A DNA stretch of 64,000 nt. Origin: CAWDMC01 sp963803295. Lineage in GTDB: Bacteria > Acidobacteriota > Terriglobia > UBA7540. Positions 36,614-43,687 of this stretch are shown here, one piece after another (the stretch's first letter is position 1; each line of letters opens with the position of its first letter). The notes below the pieces were generated by a model. The model had not been told where the DNA came from and did no database searches. It saw only the letters and a program-made list of their open reading frames with translations. The position numbers and the translations under genes were made by a program. Location: NCBI GenBank assembly GCA_963803295.1, contig CAWDMC010000028.1, positions 310,001 through 374,000 of the forward strand. The letters are read 5' to 3'.

Positions 36614-38515
36614 ATGACCACCACAAAGGTTCAAAGCACCCATCAGGAGCGGACGGCTTTTGTCTACGTGAGGCAGTCAACCCCCGTACAGGTGATGGAA
36701 AATCGGGAAAGCACGGAACGGCAGTATCGGCTTCGCGACCGTGCCATCGAGTTGGGGTGGCCGCCCAGTCGAGTGGAAGTCATTGACGAAGATCAGGGCC
36801 GCTCGGGCAGCACCGCCGCCCACCGTACCGGGTTCCAGCGTTTGGCGACGGAAGTGAGCTTGGGCAAGGTAGGAATCGTACTCATGCTGGAGGCGTCGCG
36901 ACTGGCGCGCAACAACAGCGATTGGTATCGGCTTATGGAGATCTGTGGAGTAAGTGGCACATTGATTGCCGATGAGGGTGGAGTCTACAATCCCCGCGAG
37001 CCGAATGATCGCTTGCTTTTGGGCGTGAAGGGCACAATATCGGAAGCAGAACTGTTCACACTGCGGACCCGCTTATACGAAGGGCGATGGAACAAAGCGC
37101 GCAAGGGGCTCCTGCATTTTTCTTTGCCGGTGGGCTATGTGCGAGGAGCTGACGGTGGCTGGACGCTCGATCCCGACACCCAGGTGCGGGAACGGCTGGG
37201 TTGTGTGTTCGAGGGCTATCGCCGTCACGGAGTGGTGCGAGCCGTGGTGCGGGAGTTGAAGGAGCAAGGGCTGGAGCTGCCCACGCGGGTTATCGCTTCG
37301 GAAGGTTACGGTTCACTGGTGTGGAAGGTGCCCACGCTGAGCACGGTGGTTCGGATCTTACACAATCCTGCCTATGCGGGCGCCTACGTGTACGGGCGGT
37401 CGGAATACTCGAATGAACGGCGCTCGCCGAAGACAGGCAAGGCCGCGGCGCAGGTTCGATCCCTGGAACAATGGCCAGTGAAAATTACCGCCCATCACCC
37501 GGCCTACCTCCGCTGGGAGGAATACGTGAAGAACCAAGAGCGGTTGCGGGAGAATTGGAACCACGCGGAGAGCCGAGGTGCGCCGCGAGAAGGACGCGCA
37601 CTCCTGCAGGGGATCGTTTACTGTGGGGTCTGTGGTCGAAAGATGAGTGTACAAGATCGAGCGGCGCGAGAGAACCGTTCGCCCTCGTATACTTGCCTGA
37701 AGGGTTATCACGACGGAGACGAAAAGATCTGCCAGAGTATGACCTCCCGTCCGGTCGACACTGCCGTCGTGGAGGTATTTCTCGGGGCGGTCTCCCCGCT
37801 CAGCCTGCGGGTCGCGATACAGGTGCTGGATCAACTGGAGCAGGACCTGATCGCGCAACGCCGGCAGCGGGAGTTGCAACTGGAACAAGCGCGTTATGAG
37901 GCCCGGCTGGCTCAACGGCAATATGATGGCGTCGATCCTGCGCACCGCTTGGTGGCGGGGGAGTTGGAGCGACGATGGAACGAGAAATTAGAGCGTGTGG
38001 CCCAACTGGAACGGAGCTATGTTCAGGCGGAGCGTGATGCCGAATGGAGCCTCACTAAAGAGGAGCGTGCCGCCATCACGAATTTGTCGCAAGATTTACC
38101 GGCGATCTGGAGTGCAGAAACAACCACCAACCAGGAACGGAAGCAGTTATTGCGGATGGCAATCGAATCCGTGCAGTTGGATGGCGTGGGCCAGGCGGGG
38201 CAGATTGAAATGCAGATTCGTTGGCGCTCGGGCACGATAACCGATCACGGCGTGAAGCGACCTGCCCCGGGAGAAGGCTCGCTCAAGACACCGGCGGAGG
38301 CCGTTTCACTAATCCACCGGATGGCCGGACGAACCAGCTATGAGGAGATCGCCACAGAACTTAACCGAACCGGCTTGCGTAGTGCTTTTGGTCGGTGCTT
38401 TACGACTCAGCATGTCGGGTATATTTGTCGGCGCGATGGACTGGCCAAACGCCACCCACGAGGTGCGTCAAAATCGACGTGCAGTCTTGATTCGGGCACA
38501 TCAACAAGAAGTTGA
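36614..38515 (+). CDS. Large serine recombinase of element B, intact
   Basis: 633 residues from ATG 36614, seven bases after AGGAGG. Resolvase domain with nucleophile Ser22 (FVYVRQSTPV), DEDQGRSGS, LEASRLARNNSDWYRL and RLLLGVKGTISEAELF; recombinase domain (HNPAYAGAYVYGRSEY); zinc ribbon (IVYCGVCGRKMSVQD); coiled coil (RELQLEQARYEARLAQRQY); C-terminal HTH-like part. No frameshift, so this is the only one of the three recombinases that looks functional. It follows druA by 2 bp, so the two are co-transcribed. Confidence 0.92.
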   Translation: MTTTKVQSTHQERTAFVYVRQSTPVQVMENRESTERQYRLRDRAIELGWPPSRVEVIDEDQGRSGSTAAHRTGFQRLATEVSLGKVGIVLMLEASRLARNNSDWYRLMEICGVSGTLIADEGGVYNPREPNDRLLLGVKGTISEAELFTLRTRLYEGRWNKARKGLLHFSLPVGYVRGADGGWTLDPDTQVRERLGCVFEGYRRHGVVRAVVRELKEQGLELPTRVIASEGYGSLVWKVPTLSTVVRILHNPAYAGAYVYGRSEYSNERRSPKTGKAAAQVRSLEQWPVKITAHHPAYLRWEEYVKNQERLRENWNHAESRGAPREGRALLQGIVYCGVCGRKMSVQDRAARENRSPSYTCLKGYHDGDEKICQSMTSRPVDTAVVEVFLGAVSPLSLRVAIQVLDQLEQDLIAQRRQRELQLEQARYEARLAQRQYDGVDPAHRLVAGELERRWNEKLERVAQLERSYVQAERDAEWSLTKEERAAITNLSQDLPAIWSAETTTNQERKQLLRMAIESVQLDGVGQAGQIEMQIRWRSGTITDHGVKRPAPGEGSLKTPAEAVSLIHRMAGRTSYEEIATELNRTGLRSAFGRCFTTQHVGYICRRDGLAKRHPRGASKSTCSLDSGTSTRS

Positions 38516-38545
38516 ACAAGAGGTGTATTGTGTATCAGGTCTATT

Positions 38546-38956
38546 CAATCCTAAAAGCAGGCCGTCGTTGAAATCCGCCGGGTCGTAGCAACCATCCTCG
38601 TCGATCACCAGCGTGGAGGTGAGCGCGCAGAGCTCCAGCAGGCGCTGCCAATCGAGATTCGAGCGCGCCAGGCGCGAGACTTCCAGGGCAAACACCGCCC
38701 CCACCTGGCCCATCGAGACATCGGCCACTAAGGTCTTGAAGTCCTCCCGCCGCGTCATCTCCGTTCCCGTCTTCCCCAAATCCTGGTCGAGAGTGCGGAT
38801 CAGGGACTCGCTCCAGCCCAGTTCCCGCGCCTTCTCGCGCAAGGCGTACTGGCGCTCCGTGCTCTCCCGATGGTGGAGAACCTGGCCCGGCGTCGACTGG
38901 CGCAGGTAAATGTAGGCCGGCTTGCGGCAGTGCTGTTCTTGAATCTTGGGATTCAT
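38546..38956 (-). pseudogene. Element A serine recombinase, N-terminal part
   Basis: Starts MNPKIQEQHCRKPAYIYLRQ with nucleophile Ser21, then DQDLGKTGTEM, LEVSRLARSNLDWQRLLEL and DPADFNDGLLLGL, where it is cut by element B. It continues at 34780 on the same strand. The two parts together make a normal large serine recombinase of about 700 residues. Confidence 0.87.
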
Positions 38957-39083
38957 CCCTGGCCTCCGCGTTGGCCGTCAAGCTCCGGTCCTGGTCGAGC
39001 CAGCTGGCGAGCATGTTGGCGAGGAGCACGCCGCCCCGTCCGGGATCGATTGGCACGCGGAGGGCTGGCAGCACTTCGCTCAT
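38957..39083 (-). CDS. Small unknown protein before the element A recombinase
   Basis: Starts MSEVLPALRVPIDPGRGGV and continues LLANMLASWLDQDRS; about 40 residues would fit before the recombinase start at 38956. The frame stays open into the recombinase gene, so the true end, or a frameshift near 38960, is unclear. It matches in position, and loosely in character, the small genes before the recombinases of elements B and C. No function is known. Confidence 0.45.
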
Positions 39084-39092
39084 GGCGGTCTC

Positions 39093-39431
39093 TTACAGCT
39101 TCTCGCGACGGCGTAGGAGCTCGCGGTTGATCTCGCAGATCTCCTCCAAGACCTGGCGGGCATGGTGGTAATTGGCCAGAAACTCGCTCGCCTGCGCGTA
39201 AGACTTTTGCGGGACGTAGTCCATTTGCGGACGCCGGCCGGGGTAGCTCACCGACAGATAGTACTTGGGGCCATGACCGGGGCCGTCGGCGCATTTGCAG
39301 CCGGGCTTGCCACAGCGCTTGTAGCGCTCGATGAGGGAACCGCGAAGAACAGCTTTGAGCGGGGGCAATTGGCGCAGGAGCGCTTGGCGGCGCTTTCGCA
39401 AGGCGGCGGTGGTCTGTTTCGATGTTTTCAT
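39093..39431 (-). CDS. DUF6788-like protein of element A
   Basis: 112 residues: basic N-terminus (RKRRQALLRQLPPLKAVL), then RGSLIERYKRCGKPGCKCAD, a CxxxxCxC zinc-type site, then GHGPKYYLSVSYPGRR and a helical tail (HHARQVLEEICEINRELL). This is the DUF6788 pattern, which I know from mobile cassettes beside serine recombinases or transposases. It sits between the DUF5372 gene and the small gene. Probably a DNA-binding accessory factor (inference). Confidence 0.75.
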   Translation of the reverse strand: MKTSKQTTAALRKRRQALLRQLPPLKAVLRGSLIERYKRCGKPGCKCADGPGHGPKYYLSVSYPGRRPQMDYVPQKSYAQASEFLANYHHARQVLEEICEINRELLRRREKL

Positions 39432-39458
39432 CGGACCACGCTAATAACTGGTCTGAAC

Positions 39459-39791
39459 CTAACATCGGGCCTCTCCTTTGTCAATTCTTTTTTTCGTGTC
39501 TTTTCCCGGGGAGGAGGGACGGGACGCGGCCAGGGCATCCAATAAGGCGACGAGTTCGAAAAGGCTGTCGGCGGCGAGACGGTGCGGCGGCCGGGTTAAC
39601 GCGTCATACGGGGTGGGATCAGCCCAGTCGGTCCACTCGCGCGGAATGCTGAGCGTACCACGCTCCAGCTCGCGGAGAATGAGCGTGTCGACGCCAGCGA
39701 TGCGCCTTTTCTTGAGAACTTCAAATCGCCGACCTCGCAGCGGGTGAAAGGGATGGGAGATTTCTGCCCATCCCAAAGGCGAGTGGGGCAC
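39459..39791 (-). CDS. DUF5372-like protein of element A
   Basis: About 110 residues if translation begins at GTG 39791; the frame stays open further upstream into repA sequence, which is why the start is taken near the element edge. It reads WAEISHPFHPLRGRRFEVLK, LRELERGTLSIPREWTDWAD and PPHRLAADSLFELVALLDAL, the DUF5372 layout. It is intact here, whereas its homologue in element C (15658-15960) is frameshifted. It is the first gene of the cassette, 27 bp before DUF6788. Function unknown. Confidence 0.65.
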   Translation of the reverse strand: MPHSPLGWAEISHPFHPLRGRRFEVLKKRRIAGVDTLILRELERGTLSIPREWTDWADPTPYDALTRPPHRLAADSLFELVALLDALAASRPSSPGKDTKKRIDKGEARC

Positions 39792-39807
39792 AAGTGCAGT
39801 CTGCTCT

Positions 39808-40134
39808 GACCGTCGGCAAGCCGAATTTTGGATGGCCGATGATTTCCAAGAAGAACTTACCGCTGTGTCGGCGATGCGTGAGTTGATGGCTGGGAGGTCT
39901 CCGAAGGGGAATCCCGCAAAGCACAAAGGGTCGAGCTTGGTAGGCGAGCTCTTGTTTGTGGTCTTGCCTCTGTTCTCGGACGAGTTGGATGGCATCCAGG
40001 TGTTTGCACTTACGTTTCGTGAGTCCTATGGACGGCAGGACAGACTGGATCGAGTTGAAAGACGAACACGCGGCGGCGGATTCGTTGCTCCGCCGCTCGC
40101 TTCCCGGAGGCGAAACGTAAGAGAACCGTAACAA
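39808..40134 (-). pseudogene. Plasmid RepA-like replication initiator, N-terminal part
   Basis: Reads QKQELAYQARPFVLCGIPLR as a RepA-type entry (the bases give HKQELAYQARPFVL), then RRPPSHQLTHRRHSGKFFLE and IIGHPKFGLPTV, after which element A begins. The likely start is not clear; a TTG at 40134 gives the longest frame. It joins in frame with 32404-33090. A RepA gene about 130 bp from an att-like tRNA fragment points to an integrated plasmid or similar replicon. Confidence 0.72.
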
Positions 40135-40265
40135 AACGCTTCTCGATTCGAAGTAATTGCAGGAAAAAGGGGTTCCGCTTTTGAGCGAAAGCAGACGCCC
40201 TGAATTGGTGTAAGGGAATGAAAACTATAGGAAAGGATGTAAAGGATGGTAAGAGGGCCCTTCTT

Positions 40266-40308
40266 CTCCGGAGCAAAAGGTCGCAGGTTCGAATCCTGCC
40301 AGGCGTAC
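40266..40308 (+). repeat. 43-bp direct repeat, att-like (right copy, tRNA-Arg 3' fragment)
   Basis: Exact copy of 16349-16391 (CTCCGGAG...GGCGTAC). The preceding bases (GGGCCCTTCTT) are not tRNA sequence, so this is a 3' fragment and not a second gene. An integrase gene begins 66 bp to the right and reads toward it. Confidence 0.88.
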
Positions 40309-40373
40309 CAACCTTTTCAACGAGTTACAGGAAATCCGCCGATACCGCGAGTACCCAAAAGTACCCAAAACTC

Positions 40374-41395
40374 CTAAGCGCCCTTCTTGCCGAGCAAAAT
40401 GCTTTGTATCTTCTCTGCCGCCTGCCGCTTGGTAGAACTCACGGCCTGGGTGTAAACGTTCATTGTCGTCTGAATGTCCGAATGGCGCAGTAGCTCTTTC
40501 TGGACTGCGAGCGGCGCCCCAAGTTCGTGTAAAAGAGTCGAGTACGTGTGCCGTAGAGCATGCCAGCCGATCTTGCCGAGACCGGCCCGCAGTGCTGCCG
40601 GCTTGATGTGATCGGTAAGCAGGATTCCAGGCCAGCGCGGCTTCCCGCTTTCTCCGGCAAAGATGTAATCCACATCGGTGTGGTAAAACGTCCGCGCCCT
40701 CAAACTGCGCAGGGATTCGGCCAACTCCGTGCCGATGGGTAAAGACTTCTGCGAGGCTTCGTTCTTGGTTTCGTTTATCTCGCCTTGAACCATGCTCCGC
40801 TGAATCAGTACCGTCTGAGCCTGCCAGTCGAAGTCTCCCCACTTGAGCGCCACCAACTCGCAGGAACGTAAGCCCAAGCCGCAGCACACTTCTACCATTG
40901 TTCTGTAAGGCTCCTCGAGTTCGTTTAACAAGGCTCGGACTTCTTCTGGTCTTAGGACCCGCGGAATCTTGCATCGTTTCCGCGACTGCCTTACCAAAGT
41001 GATCGGATTGTGCTCTACCAGTTTCCAACGTAGTGCCCACTGATAGAGCAAATGGAAGAAATTGCGGACGTGGGGAGCGGTTCTTTTTGGAATAGTTTTG
41101 AGCCATCCCTCGACGGCTAGGGGGTTGTCCACCGACTGAACCATTTCCGTACCCCACCGCGCGACGATATGCTTGGCATAGCTCTTGTAGGACTGCTGTG
41201 TCTGTTTCCGGACTTCCTGCGGGGCTACTTCGTTGAGATACCTGTCGACCAAAGCGTTCACCGTAGTCGGGTGAAGCCTCGCCGGCACTAGCTGTGAGTT
41301 GATCCTGAGACGCAATCCCTCGACAGCTCGCTCGGCAGCTGCCTTGGTTGGCAGATGTGCGGTCGTTCCCTGTGGGACGCGAGAGACTTTTTCAA
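40374..41395 (-). pseudogene. Tyrosine integrase next to the att-like site, N-terminus lost
   Basis: About 335 codons. Core-binding domain (VDRYLNEVAPQEVRKQTQQS), catalytic domain with LGLRSCELVALKW (Arg), HALRHTYSTLLHE (HxxR), LLRHSDIQTTMNVY (His/Trp position and Tyr). The C-terminus is complete. At the 5' end the frame is open to about 41395 without a proper start (VSRVPQGTTAHLPTKAAAER), and the usual N-terminal arm-binding region is missing, because the sequence switches there to a manA fragment on the other strand. Probably inactive, or active only if a TTG such as 41315 is used. Confidence 0.85.
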
Positions 41396-41659
41396 TGTGA
41401 ATACTTCTGGTTGTGGCGCCTGCGCGGGCAATCGCCGTTTACCGTCGGCGCCGCGGGTATGCCGCGCGTGCTAATTGGCATTGAGGGCACGGGGCAGGTG
41501 GAGCACAGCGGCGGCACTTATGCCGTTGGAAAGGGCGACGTATGGCTCTTGCCGGCGGAGGTGGGAGCATGTGCATTTCACCCACACAGTGCCGTGACCT
41601 TGTTGGAAATTGCGCTGCCGGAATACGCGATGCTTGGCAAGGCGGAAAGCTCTAATTGA
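41390..41659 (+). pseudogene. Mannose-6-phosphate isomerase fragment, C-terminal cupin end
   Basis: Reads YFWLWRLRGQSPFTVGAAGM, PRVLIGIEGTGQVEHSGGTY and AVGKGDVWLLPAEVGACAFH, the C-terminal beta-barrel part of ManA/type I phosphomannose isomerase. The metal-binding N-terminal domain, about 200 residues, is missing. The 5' end meets the truncated integrase at about 41390. The fragment heads a row of mannose-type carbohydrate genes, so a full manA probably stood here. Confidence 0.7.
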
Positions 41660-41688
41660 GATGGCAAGAATTCAGAGGTGGAGGGATC

Positions 41689-42447
41689 GTGAAAAAGCTC
41701 ATTGTTTATGATCTGGACGGCACACTTGCAGAGAGTAAATCGTCACTTGATGCTGAAATGGCAGCACGGCTGCATGACCTTCTTGGGATCGTCAAAGTGG
41801 CCGTGATTTCCGGAGGCGGTTGGCCACAGTTTGAAAAACAACTGCTCTCCCATCTTCCCCATGACGAACACCTGGCGAATCTATCCCTTCTACCCACCTG
41901 TGGAACCAAGTTCTACCAATACTCGGGGGACTGGAAAAAGCTCTATGAAGAAGATTTCACCGCGGATGAAAAAGAGAAGATCCTCAGTTCCCTAAAGAAG
42001 GCGATGGGAGCCGCGGGCTTCAAGGTTGAAAAGACCTGGGGAGAGGTCATTGAAGACCGGGGAAGCCAGATCACCTATTCCGCATTGGGCCAGCAGGCTC
42101 CCTTGGAAGCAAAGGACAAATGGGATCCTGATCACGCCAAGCGCAAGAAAATCAAAGCCCTCCTTGACACTTACATTCCCGAGTTTTCTGTCCGTATGGG
42201 TGGGGCGACCTCCATCGATATCACCAAGCCGGGTATTGACAAAGCCTACGGTATCAGAAAGCTTCGCGACATTCTGGGTATTTCACTGAAAGAGATGATC
42301 TATATCGGTGATGCCTTATTCGTGGGGGGCAACGACTATCCCGCGGAAGAAGCAGGTGTGGTATCCATTCCCGTTCGCGATCCCCGTGAGACCGAACGCG
42401 TTACCGAAACCCTCATTGCCTGTTTAGATGGCGAACACAAAGCATGA
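41689..42447 (+). CDS. HAD-IIB family phosphatase, phosphomannomutase-like
   Basis: 252 residues from GTG 41689, four bases after GGAGG; an upstream ATG at 41656 is less well placed. Motif I is YDLDGTLAESK, motif II VISGGGW, and motif IV GDALFVGGNDYPAEEAG. The length and the cap domain between motifs II and III are of the eukaryotic phosphomannomutase / sucrose-phosphatase type. Its place between a manA fragment and GH130 fits mannose-phosphate metabolism, but the exact substrate is not determinable. Confidence 0.8.
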   Translation: MKKLIVYDLDGTLAESKSSLDAEMAARLHDLLGIVKVAVISGGGWPQFEKQLLSHLPHDEHLANLSLLPTCGTKFYQYSGDWKKLYEEDFTADEKEKILSSLKKAMGAAGFKVEKTWGEVIEDRGSQITYSALGQQAPLEAKDKWDPDHAKRKKIKALLDTYIPEFSVRMGGATSIDITKPGIDKAYGIRKLRDILGISLKEMIYIGDALFVGGNDYPAEEAGVVSIPVRDPRETERVTETLIACLDGEHKA

Positions 42448-42464
42448 CCCTGCGAGGAGACTTG

Positions 42465-43562
42465 ATGAGTGGGTTTAAGTTGCAGCGCCTGGGAGTGCTG
42501 ATGGAGCCGGAGCCGGGCAATCCCCAGGAGGTTGAGGGTGTCCTGAATCCGGCGGCCGTTCGCGGCCCTGATGGTCAACTTTACATCTTCCCGCGACTGG
42601 TGGCGCGGGGCAATTATTCGCGCATCGGCATTGCCCTGGTGCGGTTCAACGAAGCCGGCGATCCGGCAGGCGTCAAGCGGCTCGGCATTGCCCTGGAGCC
42701 GGAAGCCGACTATGAGCAGCGGCCCGACGGTGGCGGGGACTGCGAGGACCCTCGTATTACATTCGTGGAGCCGCTCAAGCGCTATATCATGACTTACACG
42801 GCATTCTCGACCCAGGGACCACGAATCGCCCTGGCCCTATCGGAAGACCTCTTCCACTGGCAGCGTCTGGGGCTCGCCACCTATGCTTTGTGGCACGGCA
42901 TTGCGTTGGGTACCGTGGATGACAAAGACGCCAGCCTCTTCCCCGTTGCCATCCCCAATCCCTCCGGGCGTCCGGAACTGGCCATGCTCCACCGGCCGCT
43001 TTTCCCCGGCACGCGACCGGAGGAAACCGCCTGCCACCCCGCGTCCCGCGAGGTGCATATCGATCGGGAAAGCATCTGGATTTCCTACTGCCCGACGGCC
43101 TTGGAGGGCCATGGACCCTCTCACCTCGGCCGGTTCACTTCTCACCATCGGCTGGCAACGCCGGTGTCACCCTGGGAGCGGCTCAAAATCGGCGGCGGCG
43201 CTCCGCCCATCTTAACCAAGCACGGCTGGCTGATCATTTACCACGGCGTGAAAGAAATGGTGGACCCCAGCCACGAAGGGCACCAGATGTGCTACTCGGC
43301 AGGGGTGATGGTACTCTCAAAAGAGCATCCGCAGATGATTCGCTATCGTTCGGCGGAGCCGGTGTTGCCGCAAGAGCGCCAGGGCACCATCGCCAACGTC
43401 GTGTTCCCCACCGGCATCGACCGGCGCGACGATCTTGGTGCGCCGGACCGCCTTGACGTCTATTACGGGATGACCGACAACCGGATTGGCGCGGCACGCC
43501 TTGACGTGCCGGATTTCTTGCCCTCGGAAGGAGTTGCCGACCCGCCGGGAGCAAAGGTGTAA
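42465..43562 (+). CDS. GH130-type glycoside phosphorylase/hydrolase
   Basis: 365 residues from ATG 42465 (GAGGAG before it). Five-bladed propeller features: EVEGVLNPAAVRGPDGQLY, GDCEDPRITF, KDASLFP, ISYCPTALEG and GGAPPILTKHGWLIIYHGV. These are GH130 motifs; the family phosphorolyses or hydrolyses beta-mannosides such as mannosyl-glucose or mannooligosaccharides. It follows the HAD gene by 17 bp and is probably co-transcribed with it, giving a short route from mannosides to mannose phosphates. Confidence 0.85.
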   Translation: MSGFKLQRLGVLMEPEPGNPQEVEGVLNPAAVRGPDGQLYIFPRLVARGNYSRIGIALVRFNEAGDPAGVKRLGIALEPEADYEQRPDGGGDCEDPRITFVEPLKRYIMTYTAFSTQGPRIALALSEDLFHWQRLGLATYALWHGIALGTVDDKDASLFPVAIPNPSGRPELAMLHRPLFPGTRPEETACHPASREVHIDRESIWISYCPTALEGHGPSHLGRFTSHHRLATPVSPWERLKIGGGAPPILTKHGWLIIYHGVKEMVDPSHEGHQMCYSAGVMVLSKEHPQMIRYRSAEPVLPQERQGTIANVVFPTGIDRRDDLGAPDRLDVYYGMTDNRIGAARLDVPDFLPSEGVADPPGAKV

Positions 43563-43687
43563 CGCGCATGATTTCGGAAATTCAAGACCTTGAATGAGAC
43601 TTCTTCAACAGTGCCTGCCCACCGATTTTCCAAGACCCCTTTGGACCGAATCTCGGTGGAAGTAACAAGCACCGGAGGGTAGTTATC

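Larger units (their letters stand above)
34781..38545 (+). mobile_element. Serine-recombinase element B with DruA, nested in element A
   Basis: 3.76 kb. The left edge is GACGCCCTT/TAAGCC and the right edge GGTCTA/TTCAATCC, with TT at both edges as expected for the 2-bp core of a serine recombinase. Removal restores CTTTTAGGATTGAAGGGCG of the host recombinase gene without a frame change. It contains about 640 bp of unrecognised DNA, a druA-like gene (35424-36611) and an intact serine recombinase (36614-38515), both plus strand, opposite to the host element. Confidence 0.8.
33091..39810 (-). mobile_element. Serine-recombinase element A, inserted in the repA-like gene
   Basis: 6.72 kb (2.96 kb without nested element B). 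GAC is present at both edges (33088-33090 and 39808-39810), consistent with a short crossover core. Genes on the minus strand: DUF5372, DUF6788, a small gene and a large serine recombinase now split in two by element B. The inner left end TTTCATACTGCACC and the reverse complement of the right end (AGAGCAGACTGCACTT) share CA-ACTGCAC, a possible imperfect terminal inverted repeat. The left end also resembles that of element C (TTCATACTGCATC). Confidence 0.75.

Noticed and set aside
39832..40131. 99-codon plus-strand frame
   Set aside because: It is antisense to the N-terminal part of the RepA-like gene, whose minus-strand text is the recognisable one.
40266..40308. Second tRNA-Arg gene
   Set aside because: Only the 3' part from the anticodon loop is present; no D-arm or 5' acceptor strand precedes it.
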